DNA from: an uncultured Alphaproteobacteria bacterium
Lineage (GTDB): Bacteria > Pseudomonadota > Alphaproteobacteria > MPNO01 > UBA2964
NCBI GenBank assembly: GCA_951812775.1
Contig: OX638326.1
Coordinates: 1,190,335-1,254,334, forward strand
Reading direction: 5' to 3'
DNA length: 64,000 nucleotides
Each line of letters begins with the position of its first letter. Positions within the stretch are counted from its first letter, which is position 1. Positions 9,011-16,994 of the stretch are shown piece after piece. The translations under genes were made by a program, and so were the position numbers. The notes beneath the pieces are model-generated. The model was not told the origin of the DNA, did not search any database, and worked only from the letters and a program-made list of their open reading frames with translations.

Positions 9011-9863
9011 ATGCTCCGCTCGTTCGTAAAATCAGCTCCGCTCGTTCGTAAAATCGATTGTCATATTACTTGTGCTCGTTGGGATTTCAACAGGTCCCAA
9101 TAGTCGCGCTTATGCGCTGACCCTTGTAATCGACTTTGATCCTACCGTAACCATATTCGGGAATGCCATGACGCCGTTTGACTCTGCCCCTTATGGTGCA
9201 AGTCTTTCAAGGTCAGCGGTTATCACCGATATCATGGACGGATTGAGAGAGGACTTTCACAACATATCATCTCCATTAATTCCCAGTGGCAAACAACTGG
9301 ATATAAATTTCGAATTGGGAACGATCGGAGATGGCGGTGTCACCGCAAATGGCGATAGTAATTATTTTTATATTGCTGTAGGCAGCGCAAATGATGGCGG
9401 CGCCCCGCTGGGGGAAGCATTCGGACCACCCTCAATTGCGCTTCCAGTAAATTCTTTTGCCCCTGGCACTACCCTTGGTGCGATCTATACCGACCAAATT
9501 GACAACCTCGTTGTAAATGTGAATAACGCTTTTGAAACGAGAAATTTGATACTTGGAACTCTGTCGCACGAAATCGGCCACACAGTAGGGCTGACACATT
9601 GTGCCGTGGCAGGATCCACAACGCCCAATGGCCTTGACCCCGTTATGGCAACCGGCGCCATTGATTTGCCGAATGCCGCCCGACTGAATGACCGAGAATT
9701 TGGATCTTCATGTAATACCGGTTCAGGCACTCAAAACAGCATCCAAACATTGGTCACGAATTTGGGTCTGGCTGACACGCCGGTTGTCCCTGAACCAACA
9801 ACCATTTTGATACTGGCGGCGGGTCTCGCTGGTGTTAGATTTATGCGTCATCGCGTGGCATGA
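9011..9863 (+). pseudogene. PEP-CTERM metzincin-type metalloprotease, start knocked out of frame by 22-bp duplication
   Basis: The open frame up to 9863 carries the zinc motif HEIGHTVGLTH (HExxHxxGxxH, around 9567-9600), as in matrixin-like proteases. It ends with VPEPTTILILAAGLAGVRF and basic residues, a textbook PEP-CTERM sorting signal. The natural start is ATG 9011: with one 22-bp unit removed it reads MLRSFVKSIVILLVLVGIST and on to a cleavage site at RAYA, a complete signal peptide. In the sequence as given, that ATG runs into a stop after about 30 codons. The only in-frame start left is GTG 9072, which loses most of the signal peptide. Probably exported and surface-anchored when intact; the substrate is unknown. 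It may be a dead gene or a slippage switch in the off state. Confidence 0.75.
9013..9055 (+). repeat. 22-bp tandem duplication across a signal-peptide start
   Basis: Two identical 21-bp copies beginning GCTCCGCTCG lie at 9013-9033 and 9035-9055, giving a period of 22 bp. The first copy carries the last base of an ATG (9011-9013). Because 22 is not a multiple of three, the duplication moves that ATG out of frame with the gene downstream. Removing one unit restores the open frame. Confidence 0.9.
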
Positions 9864-9882
9864 TATTTTTTTCCAAACTCTG

Positions 9883-10707
9883 TTAGAGACTTTCAAAGAA
9901 TTTCACCATTTCCCGGCGCATTGCGATGTTGGGTACCGCTTTCCCGGCCGACAAAACGAAATCGAGCATGTGGGCAGGATTTCCCGTTGCCGGGATGACG
10001 CAAGTGACAGCAGTTTCCCCTAAGATATACCTCAGGAAGAATTCTCCCCAGCAAGAGCAATCAAATTCTTCCACCAAACGACGCGATGATACGCCTTGGA
10101 TAGCATCAAACAAATTACCACCCTCAAACGGCCGATTCACGATCACCGCCACACCTCTATCAGCAGCTAGAGGCAAGAGTAGGTTTGCAGCATTACGTAA
10201 AGAAATGGCATATGGCAATTGCACAAAATCGATCGGTTCGGTCGATATAATATTTGCCAACTGTTCGAAGGCTCTCACCGTATAATGCGTTATCCCGATA
10301 TACCGGATTATTCCCCCTTCTTTCCAATCCCGGAGAGTAGAAAGATGAGTTCGCCAATCTACCAAGTTATGGATCTGCATAAGATCAATGGTCGGAACCC
10401 TCAACAAATCCATTGACCGGTGCATCTGGTCGATACCGTGTTGTTTTCCCTCGGTCCAAACTTTAGTGGCAAGAAAGGCGTCATTCTGGCGATGAGTCTC
10501 AGGCAACAAATCACCGACAACCCGTTCCGCAGCACCATACATAGGGGAACTATCAATGACGGTACCGCCCGCCTCGAACAACGTATCTAGAACCTCAACA
10601 CGGGTAGATCGTTCCTCTGGACCATTGCCGATATCAAAGGAACGCCAAGTTCCAGCGCCGATTACAGGTAGTTCTTCACCACTCGACGGAATTTTACGGC
10701 TGAGCAT
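9883..10707 (-). CDS. Aldo/keto reductase
   Basis: A 274-residue (alpha/beta)8-barrel reductase that should use NADPH. The AKR tetrad is recognisable: Asp in VIDSSPMYG, Tyr in MYGAAE, Lys in ATKVW and His in LMQIHNL. The carbonyl substrate cannot be read. The ATG directly follows the TAA of the upstream SDR gene (TAAATG), so the two form a tight operon read SDR then AKR. A joint role in reducing or oxidising a shared metabolite is inference. Confidence 0.88.
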   Translation of the reverse strand: MLSRKIPSSGEELPVIGAGTWRSFDIGNGPEERSTRVEVLDTLFEAGGTVIDSSPMYGAAERVVGDLLPETHRQNDAFLATKVWTEGKQHGIDQMHRSMDLLRVPTIDLMQIHNLVDWRTHLSTLRDWKEGGIIRYIGITHYTVRAFEQLANIISTEPIDFVQLPYAISLRNAANLLLPLAADRGVAVIVNRPFEGGNLFDAIQGVSSRRLVEEFDCSCWGEFFLRYILGETAVTCVIPATGNPAHMLDFVLSAGKAVPNIAMRREMVKFFESL

Positions 10708-11505
10708 TTAGACCTTGCCGTTTTCTCCAGGCTGGCGCTTCAAATAGATATAGCCGCCATCAACTAACAGATTTGTTGCCGTAACAAATGAAGAGTCTTC
10801 TGACGCCAGAAACAGAACTGCATTGGCGATTTCTTCCGGCTGACCAACACGACCAAGCATATGCAGTTTACCCCGCGACTCATGAAATTCTTCTGCCGTA
10901 TCGAACCGCCGCCGCGTCCTCGGTGTCTCAATAACACCCGGCGATACAGAATTCACACGAATATTATCTCCCGCTACTTCCGCCGCCAAAATTGTTGTTA
11001 AATGAATAAGCGCTGCCTTGGTCGTGCAGTAAGCTGATCGATTGGGCACACCGATGGTTCCCAGCTGTGACGCCATATTGACGATGGCACCCCCACCGGC
11101 CTTGCGAATTTCAGGTATGGCAAATTTCGACATCAGAAACGGGCCGGTCAGATTAACAGCAAACGCCCGATTCCATTCCTCGAGCGGCAATTCATCAACC
11201 GGCGCATCCGGCGTGACAGCCGCTGCAACATTCACCAACACGTTTAGTCCGCCAAAGGCAGAAACGGCGGTTTCAACTGCGGCTTTACCCTGAGCCGGAT
11301 CCGCAACATCAATCGCGATAGGCTCTGCAGAGCCGCCGTTATCCTTGATCTCTTGGGCAATTTTTTCTGCCATTTCAGCGCGTTCATCTGCAACCAGGAC
11401 ACTCGCGCCTTCATCAGCCAGCAAATGCGCAGATGCGCCGCCGATGGCGCCACCGCCGCCAGTTACCAGGGCAACTTTGCCATCCATTTTTCCATTGGTT
11501 GCCAT
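10708..11505 (-). CDS. Short-chain dehydrogenase/reductase (SDR)
   Basis: Classical SDR of 265 residues: cofactor motif TGGGGAIG near residue 15, NVAAA (the NNAG-type block) near 90, catalytic Ser in IVNMASQLG, and the YCTTK dyad. The C-terminus matches FabG-like oxidoreductases (LLVDGGYIYL). The ATG at 11505 is preceded by GAGAGGAAA at a good distance, so the longer frame to 11559 is not used. It is the first gene of a two-gene operon with the aldo/keto reductase and is divergent from the DMT transporter. Substrate unknown. Confidence 0.88.
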   Translation of the reverse strand: MATNGKMDGKVALVTGGGGAIGGASAHLLADEGASVLVADERAEMAEKIAQEIKDNGGSAEPIAIDVADPAQGKAAVETAVSAFGGLNVLVNVAAAVTPDAPVDELPLEEWNRAFAVNLTGPFLMSKFAIPEIRKAGGGAIVNMASQLGTIGVPNRSAYCTTKAALIHLTTILAAEVAGDNIRVNSVSPGVIETPRTRRRFDTAEEFHESRGKLHMLGRVGQPEEIANAVLFLASEDSSFVTATNLLVDGGYIYLKRQPGENGKV

Positions 11506-11673
11506 CTTAATTTTCCTCTCTGAATAAACTATTCCAGCCCCTGCCCTTTCTTTCCGCAAGACAGGTTACTCTCTTCATGTTCCATGTAACCCACGGTAGG
11601 GGGGGTTGCTAATCGACGCAACGGTAGGTCCAGCGTTTGACAAGGGAAAAAGCGACGCGCACATTGCCTAATA

Positions 11674-12615
11674 ATGACCAACCCCTCAGGATCACGCTCT
11701 CCCAAATTACCATTACCAGGCCCGCTTTTGGAACGCTGGAACCGTATTTCACCTAATGTTCGCGGTGCCTGTTTTGTTGTCGTTGGAGCTTTTCTGCTCA
11801 TTGTCATGGCATCGCTCGTCAAACATCTGGGCAAAACCCTTCCCGCCTTCGAGGTTCTCTTTGTGCGGTTTTTAGCCGGTCTCATTGTCATCACGCCGCT
11901 GGTCTGGCGGATGGGTTTAAAGATTGTCAAAACCTCAAAGCTACATCTCCATGCAGCGCGCGGCTTTGTCGGCTTCATGGGCAATCTCTGTTTCTTTTTT
12001 GCGCTTGTTCACATCACCCTGGCAGATACTGTGACCATTCAGTTTTCACGCCCGATGATCATGATCGTCGTCGCGGCCCTGTTCCTGAATGAAGTCATCG
12101 GCTTCAAACGCGGGATCGTAACGCTTCTGGGGTTTGGCGGCATTTTGCTCATTACCAAGCCATTTGGAGGGGGATTTGACCCCTGGTATCTCGTTGCCCT
12201 AGGCGGAACCGTATTTGGTACTGGCGTCGTTCTAACCATCAAGCTTCTGAGTCGCACCGAAGAAACCGTCACAATCATGTTTTATTTCGCCCTGTTCACG
12301 ACTTTATTGGCCTTTATACTGGCGATGATTGTCTGGCAAACACCGACATGGACAGAGATTGTACTGCTCGCTCTGACGGGAACACTTGGTATCCTTGGCC
12401 AAGGCCTTTTTACTCATGGCGTCGGGCTTGGTGAAACCGGTTTCGTCATGCCTTTTGACTATATGCGGATCGTCTATGCCTTTGTGCTTGGCATTATCTG
12501 GTTCGCCGAAACCCCGGGCTGGTGGAGTTACGGCGGGGCGGCCATCATCATTGGAAGCAGCGTTTATCTGCTAAGAACAGAGAATGCCAAGAAGACAGTA
12601 GCGAAAGACGAATGA
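11674..12615 (+). CDS. DMT-superfamily (EamA) transporter
   Basis: A 313-residue inner-membrane protein with ten predicted helices in two EamA repeats, beginning after a hydrophilic N-terminus at GACFVVVGAFLLIVMASL. A distant parallel of the DMT gene at 1556-2506, with the same length and repeat architecture. It probably exports a small metabolite; the substrate is unknown. It is divergent from the SDR-AKR operon and 48 bp ahead of the epimerase gene on the same strand. Confidence 0.87.
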   Translation: MTNPSGSRSPKLPLPGPLLERWNRISPNVRGACFVVVGAFLLIVMASLVKHLGKTLPAFEVLFVRFLAGLIVITPLVWRMGLKIVKTSKLHLHAARGFVGFMGNLCFFFALVHITLADTVTIQFSRPMIMIVVAALFLNEVIGFKRGIVTLLGFGGILLITKPFGGGFDPWYLVALGGTVFGTGVVLTIKLLSRTEETVTIMFYFALFTTLLAFILAMIVWQTPTWTEIVLLALTGTLGILGQGLFTHGVGLGETGFVMPFDYMRIVYAFVLGIIWFAETPGWWSYGGAAIIIGSSVYLLRTENAKKTVAKDE

Positions 12616-12663
12616 AGAGATTAATGAAGAAAATACATCCAGAGAAGTGACAGGGAGAATATC

Positions 12664-13608
12664 ATGACCACATTGATCACTGGTGCCGGGCTTGTCGGCA
12701 CGTCCTACGCTCAGCACGCCCTCCGCCGCGGCGAAAATGTCGTCTTTGTCGATCCGGTTCCCCGCGAAGACTATCTCCGAGCGCGCATGGGGAATGCGGA
12801 CTTTACCTATCTAAATGAAGACGTCAGAAGCCTCCCGGGGCTTATCTCAACGATCAATGACCACAATATAGAAACTATTCTCCATACGGCTTCTGTCATC
12901 GGTAAACGGGTTAATGATCCAATTCATTTCGGCTATGACCTTAATATAGGCGGCACCCAGGCCGTTGCGGACGCAGCTCGGTTAACCGGCGTAAGGCGTA
13001 TTGTCCACATCAGCACCTTTGGTGCGTATAACTGGCGCAAAATTACCGAAAACCCGGTTGCAGAAGATAATTTGCTGGGTGCTGGTACGGCATACAGCAA
13101 TTCCAAAGTTTCCCAGGAGATGATCCTTGAAGCATACGCACAGGATGCAGGTTTCGATCTGTTTATGTTGCGTCTTGGCAACGTATTCGGCGTCGGGCAC
13201 TTCTGGGCGGGCTCTGGCGGTGGCCAGAAAGTGCAAGACCTCGTAATGGCCGGGATTACAGGCGAACCGGCAAAAATTCCCGAAGAACAGACAATGGGTT
13301 TTGTTTATCTTTATGCCAAGGATTGTGGTCGAGCGATCAATATCTGCGCCACAATCGAGCAACCACCGGAGCGGGTCTTTAACGTAGCTTACCCGTTTGC
13401 CACGTCATTTGACGACCTCGTGGCAGTGATAAAAGACCAATTGCCTGACCTCCGCGTTGAAATCATCCCAGGTGTTGCGCCTCTCAACCGAGCTGCTTCC
13501 CTAGACATTTCGCGGGCCAAGGAAATGCTGGATTGGGAACCGGAATTCTCGATGGCAGATGCCTTTGCCGACTATATCGCTGATCTTAAAGCCCAGATGA
13601 ACAAATAA
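12664..13608 (+). CDS. NAD-dependent epimerase/dehydratase family protein
   Basis: An extended SDR of 314 residues with the cofactor motif GAGLVGTSYA at residues 7-16, an acidic residue after strand 2 (VFVDP), and the catalytic Ser/Thr...YSNSK (Tyr-x3-Lys) around residue 143. The C-terminal half has the substrate domain typical of nucleotide-sugar epimerases and related reductases. The substrate is not inferable; no sugar-nucleotide pathway genes are nearby. CAGGGAG precedes the ATG. It follows the DMT transporter and may be co-transcribed. Confidence 0.85.
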   Translation: MTTLITGAGLVGTSYAQHALRRGENVVFVDPVPREDYLRARMGNADFTYLNEDVRSLPGLISTINDHNIETILHTASVIGKRVNDPIHFGYDLNIGGTQAVADAARLTGVRRIVHISTFGAYNWRKITENPVAEDNLLGAGTAYSNSKVSQEMILEAYAQDAGFDLFMLRLGNVFGVGHFWAGSGGGQKVQDLVMAGITGEPAKIPEEQTMGFVYLYAKDCGRAINICATIEQPPERVFNVAYPFATSFDDLVAVIKDQLPDLRVEIIPGVAPLNRAASLDISRAKEMLDWEPEFSMADAFADYIADLKAQMNK

Positions 13609-13724
13609 ATCTTCCAAGCGACGGGAATAAAACGCTCTAATCGTTCGTAATAGATATCAGGGCCAGTTGCCTTTTATCTGAGCGCCACCGGGATTGGAAT
13701 TCACGGCGGTGTTGGAGGCAGACA

Positions 13725-14384
13725 ATGACGAGCGTGGATAGCTATATTGCAGCGAACCGGTTTGGTCTGGGGCCCAAAGGCGGCTATCTCGGCGGAATTG
13801 CGACCGACCCCCAAAGTTGGCTTTTACGCCAACTTGGCCCCGATGATGGGGCGCTCCCTTATTTGAATGATCTACCGGGTAGCGATGAGATCGTCCGGGC
13901 ACGGATGCAAGCGCGGGGTTCCCGCGAAATGCGGAACCCCGGGCGCTTCGGGACACTGACGGAAGCAGCCGGAAGATTACTGGCCGCAAATCAGGGCACC
14001 GTAACAGGTCGATTGGCCCGGAATCCTGGTCGCCTCGCGAGCGGACTCGATGAGCTCTCCAATCGCCTTGAACCAGTATGGCGAGACACCGTTATTTGTG
14101 TCGTCACAGAGTTCGGCCGCACGGTCAGGATGAATGGTAGTAAAGGGACAGATCACGGGACAGGCGGCGCTGTTTCCGGTGGCCATGTGGCCACTCGATG
14201 GCCCGGTCTTGACGAAGATTCACTATATGGCGGCAGAGATTTAACTCCGACAAGTGATTTGCGCGGTTTGTTCAAAACCGTTTTGCATGATCATTTGAAT
14301 ATCCCCTCGCAAACGTTGGAAAGCTCTGTATTTCCGGAAAGTGAAAATGCTGCTGCGCCGCCGGGGAAGCTAATCCGAAGCTAA
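13725..14384 (+). pseudogene. Chimeric relic: DUF1800 N-terminus fused in frame to DUF1501 C-terminus
   Basis: Residues 1 to about 88 match the beginning of DUF1800 proteins (AANRFGLGPKGGYLGGI, WLLRQLGP). From about ANQGTVTGRLARNPG the sequence is the end of a DUF1501 protein: WRDTVICVVTEFGRTVR, GTDHGTGGA, LYGGRDLTPTSDLRGLFK. DUF1800 and DUF1501 genes usually sit side by side in this order, and each is normally 400-500 residues. The 219-residue frame is therefore best explained by one deletion that removed the end of the first gene and the start of the second and happened to stay in frame. GGAGGCAGACA precedes the ATG, so it may still be translated. Neither domain is complete. Confidence 0.8.
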
Positions 14385-14551
14385 CCGGCGCGATTTTAGT
14401 TCGACCACACGCGCAAATCACGCTTAAGACCGCCCAAAATTCCCTAAAATAAATACGACAATCGTAGTGGCGCTGACGGATATTTATCCCTAGGCTGCTC
14501 TCATAACAATGACAAGTCAGGCGAACTGCCTTGGCTAGGGGACGAACGAGA

Positions 14552-15673
14552 ATGATTTCTATTAGCCACCTGATGAAGGAATTCACGGTAACCGATGGCA
14601 AGGTCGCGGCGCTGAACGACCTCAACATTGAAGTCGACCCCGGAGAGTTCTTTGTTATTGTCGGTGCCAGCGGCTCCGGAAAAACGACATTATTACGATC
14701 TGTTGCGGGACTTGAGAATCCGGACTCCGGCTCGATTAAGGTCGCTGATCGTACGGTGTTTTCAAACGACCCTCCTGTCTGGGTCGCTGCGCAGGACCGC
14801 GGTTTCGGCATGGTATTCCAGTCCTATGCCGTCTGGCCCCATTTGACCGTCTACGACAATGTCGCCCTCCCCCTGAAAGAAGGCGCCCAGAAAATTCCGG
14901 GCGAGCAGGTTCGCGCCCGTGTGCAGCAAGCGCTTGAGATGGTTCAGCTCGAAGAGCAAATTGACCGACCTTCGACCCTTTTAAGTGGTGGGCAGCAGCA
15001 GCGTGTTGCCCTGGCTCGTGCCATTGCTGTTAATCCAAGCGTTCTCCTTATGGATGAACCGCTAAGCAATCTGGACGCCAGATTGCGGGAAGAAGTCCGC
15101 GGCAAAATTCGCGAGCTCGCAAAGCATCTGGACGCGACCGTTCTCTATGTAACGCACGACCAAATCGAGGCGATGGCTGTTGCCAACAAAATTGCACTGA
15201 TGAGTTTCGGAAAGCTTTTGCAGTATGGTTCCCCAATTGACCTCTACACCAAGCCCAACTGCCCGGAAGTTGCGGAGTTTTTTGGGACAGTCAACTGGCT
15301 GCCCGGAGAACTAAAATCTGCGGAAAGCAATATAATCAAAACGGAAATTGGCGAGTTTTCTGTCCCGGACATTGATGCTCAAGAGAAAGAGGTTTGGATC
15401 GGATTTAGACCCGAACATATGGGAATCTCAACGGACTCCTATAACGCGCAAACAAATCACATTCAGGCAGATCTTCGAAATTCAACGTTCCTGGGTGATC
15501 AATATATATTTGAAGCACTTGCGGGCACTGCTCAGCTGGACGGCAAAAGCCGTGTAGCGCCTGCGTTGCAGGCCGACAAGCTGCATATCGCTATTGAGCC
15601 GTCGGACATCATGATATTTCCGGCAAACGATGAAAACACTTCCTTTATCAACACCGCTATGACGAATTCGTAG
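14552..15673 (+). CDS. ABC transporter ATP-binding protein (PotA/FbpC type)
   Basis: A 373-residue ATPase for the importer encoded downstream. Walker A is GASGSGKTT (about residue 38), the Q-loop is MVFQSYAVWPH, the ABC signature LSGGQQQRV, Walker B VLLMDEP, the D-loop SNLDA and the H-loop VTHDQIEAMA. The last ~110 residues form a TOBE-type regulatory domain (WIGFRPEHMGI). The start at MISISHLMK is preferred to the longer frame. The family imports iron(III), polyamines, thiamine, sulfate or putrescine-like solutes; which applies here cannot be told. First gene of the ABC operon. Confidence 0.93.
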   Translation: MISISHLMKEFTVTDGKVAALNDLNIEVDPGEFFVIVGASGSGKTTLLRSVAGLENPDSGSIKVADRTVFSNDPPVWVAAQDRGFGMVFQSYAVWPHLTVYDNVALPLKEGAQKIPGEQVRARVQQALEMVQLEEQIDRPSTLLSGGQQQRVALARAIAVNPSVLLMDEPLSNLDARLREEVRGKIRELAKHLDATVLYVTHDQIEAMAVANKIALMSFGKLLQYGSPIDLYTKPNCPEVAEFFGTVNWLPGELKSAESNIIKTEIGEFSVPDIDAQEKEVWIGFRPEHMGISTDSYNAQTNHIQADLRNSTFLGDQYIFEALAGTAQLDGKSRVAPALQADKLHIAIEPSDIMIFPANDENTSFINTAMTNS

Positions 15674-15783
15674 GGTAATTCCCTAATAGATTTATGGTTT
15701 TAGGGCTATATAGTCGACAACAAGAAGTACGAGGTGCGTAATTTTCCAACGACGATAACACTTGAAACCAAGGAGGCAGTTAG

Positions 15784-16899
15784 ATGTCTAAGAGAAGAAT
15801 TAGATTTACGACTTTGAAGACCGTTGCCGTTATCCCAATCACAGCAATGTTGGCGTTTGGCTCAGCACATGCTGCCGACGCCCCCAAAAACCTGGAAGAG
15901 CTAATAGCCGGCGCAAAAAAGGAAACAACACTGCACGCTATGTGGTCGTCAGCCAGCTTGAATGGCGGCAAAGGATTGAAGCAAATCGTCGCCGCCATGA
16001 ATAAAAAGTATGGCACGACGCTTAAAGCGAAATTTACGCCGGGGCCTTCCATGACCCGGATGATTGCAAAGATCACCCGCGAAATGAAAGCGGGGCAACC
16101 CTCGAGCACTGACGTCATATACGGCAACGCTGGCGGCGTGTTGAAAGGTTCAAAAATCGGCCTTTTTCGTAAAATGAACTGGTTGAATTATCTGAGCCGT
16201 CCGATGATCAAGGAAAAAGGGTTTGACCCCGTCGGACCAGGTGGAACCGCTTTGGCGACTGGGTCTACGCTTGTCGGTGTCGTCTATAATAGTGATATCG
16301 TCAAAGGGGCAGATATTCCGCAATCACTTGCCGATACACTAAAGCCTAAATGGAAAGGCAAAATCGCTTCCACGCCATACGCGGCAGGGATGCGTGAATT
16401 TGCCATGCCTGATCTTTTGGGCAAGAAAGCAATGATCGACTATACGACAAAGCTTTCCAACCAAATTGGTGGTCTGATGCGTTGTGGATCAATGAATAAG
16501 ATCACTAGCGGCGAATTCCTCATGTTGGTCCTAAGCTGCGGCGATCAATATGTGAATCAGGCGCTTCGCAAGAAAGAACCCCTCGGTTATGCGCTTATGA
16601 ATGAAGCCGTTGTCTCTCATACCCGCTATGGGTCAGTACCTGTAAATTCAAAGTCTCCGAATGCCGGTGCCCTGTTTGTCGTATGGCTGCACAGCAAGGA
16701 AGGTCAGAAATGGATGTGGGACAACGTTGGTCTGGATCTCCACGTATATCCGGAATCCCACCAGCGGAAGAAACTGGTGGCACAGATGAAAAAAGGTGCC
16801 AAAGCGGTTATCAATTCACCGCAATGGCTCGGCGCTCAAGGTGGTTATGTAAAAACCCGTAAAGCGCTACAGACAATTCTGAAAAAGAAGAAAAAATAG
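15784..16899 (+). CDS. ABC transporter periplasmic substrate-binding protein
   Basis: A 371-residue protein with an N-terminal signal (basic MSKRRIRF, hydrophobic core, cleavage near AHA/AD at residue 27). The mature part resembles family-1 binding proteins of the iron(III)/2-aminoethylphosphonate/putrescine type (ELIAGAKKETTLHA, DVIYGNAGGVL, LHSKEGQKWMWD). The iron-ligand tyrosine pair is not evident, so an organic ligand is as likely. A strong AAGGAGG precedes the ATG. A terminator hairpin right after the gene fits the usual excess of binding protein over permease. Confidence 0.88.
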   Translation: MSKRRIRFTTLKTVAVIPITAMLAFGSAHAADAPKNLEELIAGAKKETTLHAMWSSASLNGGKGLKQIVAAMNKKYGTTLKAKFTPGPSMTRMIAKITREMKAGQPSSTDVIYGNAGGVLKGSKIGLFRKMNWLNYLSRPMIKEKGFDPVGPGGTALATGSTLVGVVYNSDIVKGADIPQSLADTLKPKWKGKIASTPYAAGMREFAMPDLLGKKAMIDYTTKLSNQIGGLMRCGSMNKITSGEFLMLVLSCGDQYVNQALRKKEPLGYALMNEAVVSHTRYGSVPVNSKSPNAGALFVVWLHSKEGQKWMWDNVGLDLHVYPESHQRKKLVAQMKKGAKAVINSPQWLGAQGGYVKTRKALQTILKKKKK

Positions 16900-16920
16900 G
16901 AACTTTTTTCTTGAAATCAG

Positions 16921-16958
16921 CGGGTTGGAGGGCCGTCCCCTCCAACCCGTATCTTTCT
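16921..16958 (+). terminator. Strong hairpin after binding-protein gene (terminator/attenuator)
   Basis: A perfect 12-bp stem (16921-16932 with 16938-16949), loop of 5, GC-rich, followed by TATCTTTCT. It lies between the binding-protein stop and the permease start. It probably lowers transcription into the permease gene or stabilises the upstream mRNA. Confidence 0.75.
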
Positions 16959-16994
16959 GAAATCTGCTTTATTGCCGGGCTATAGGTACACTCC

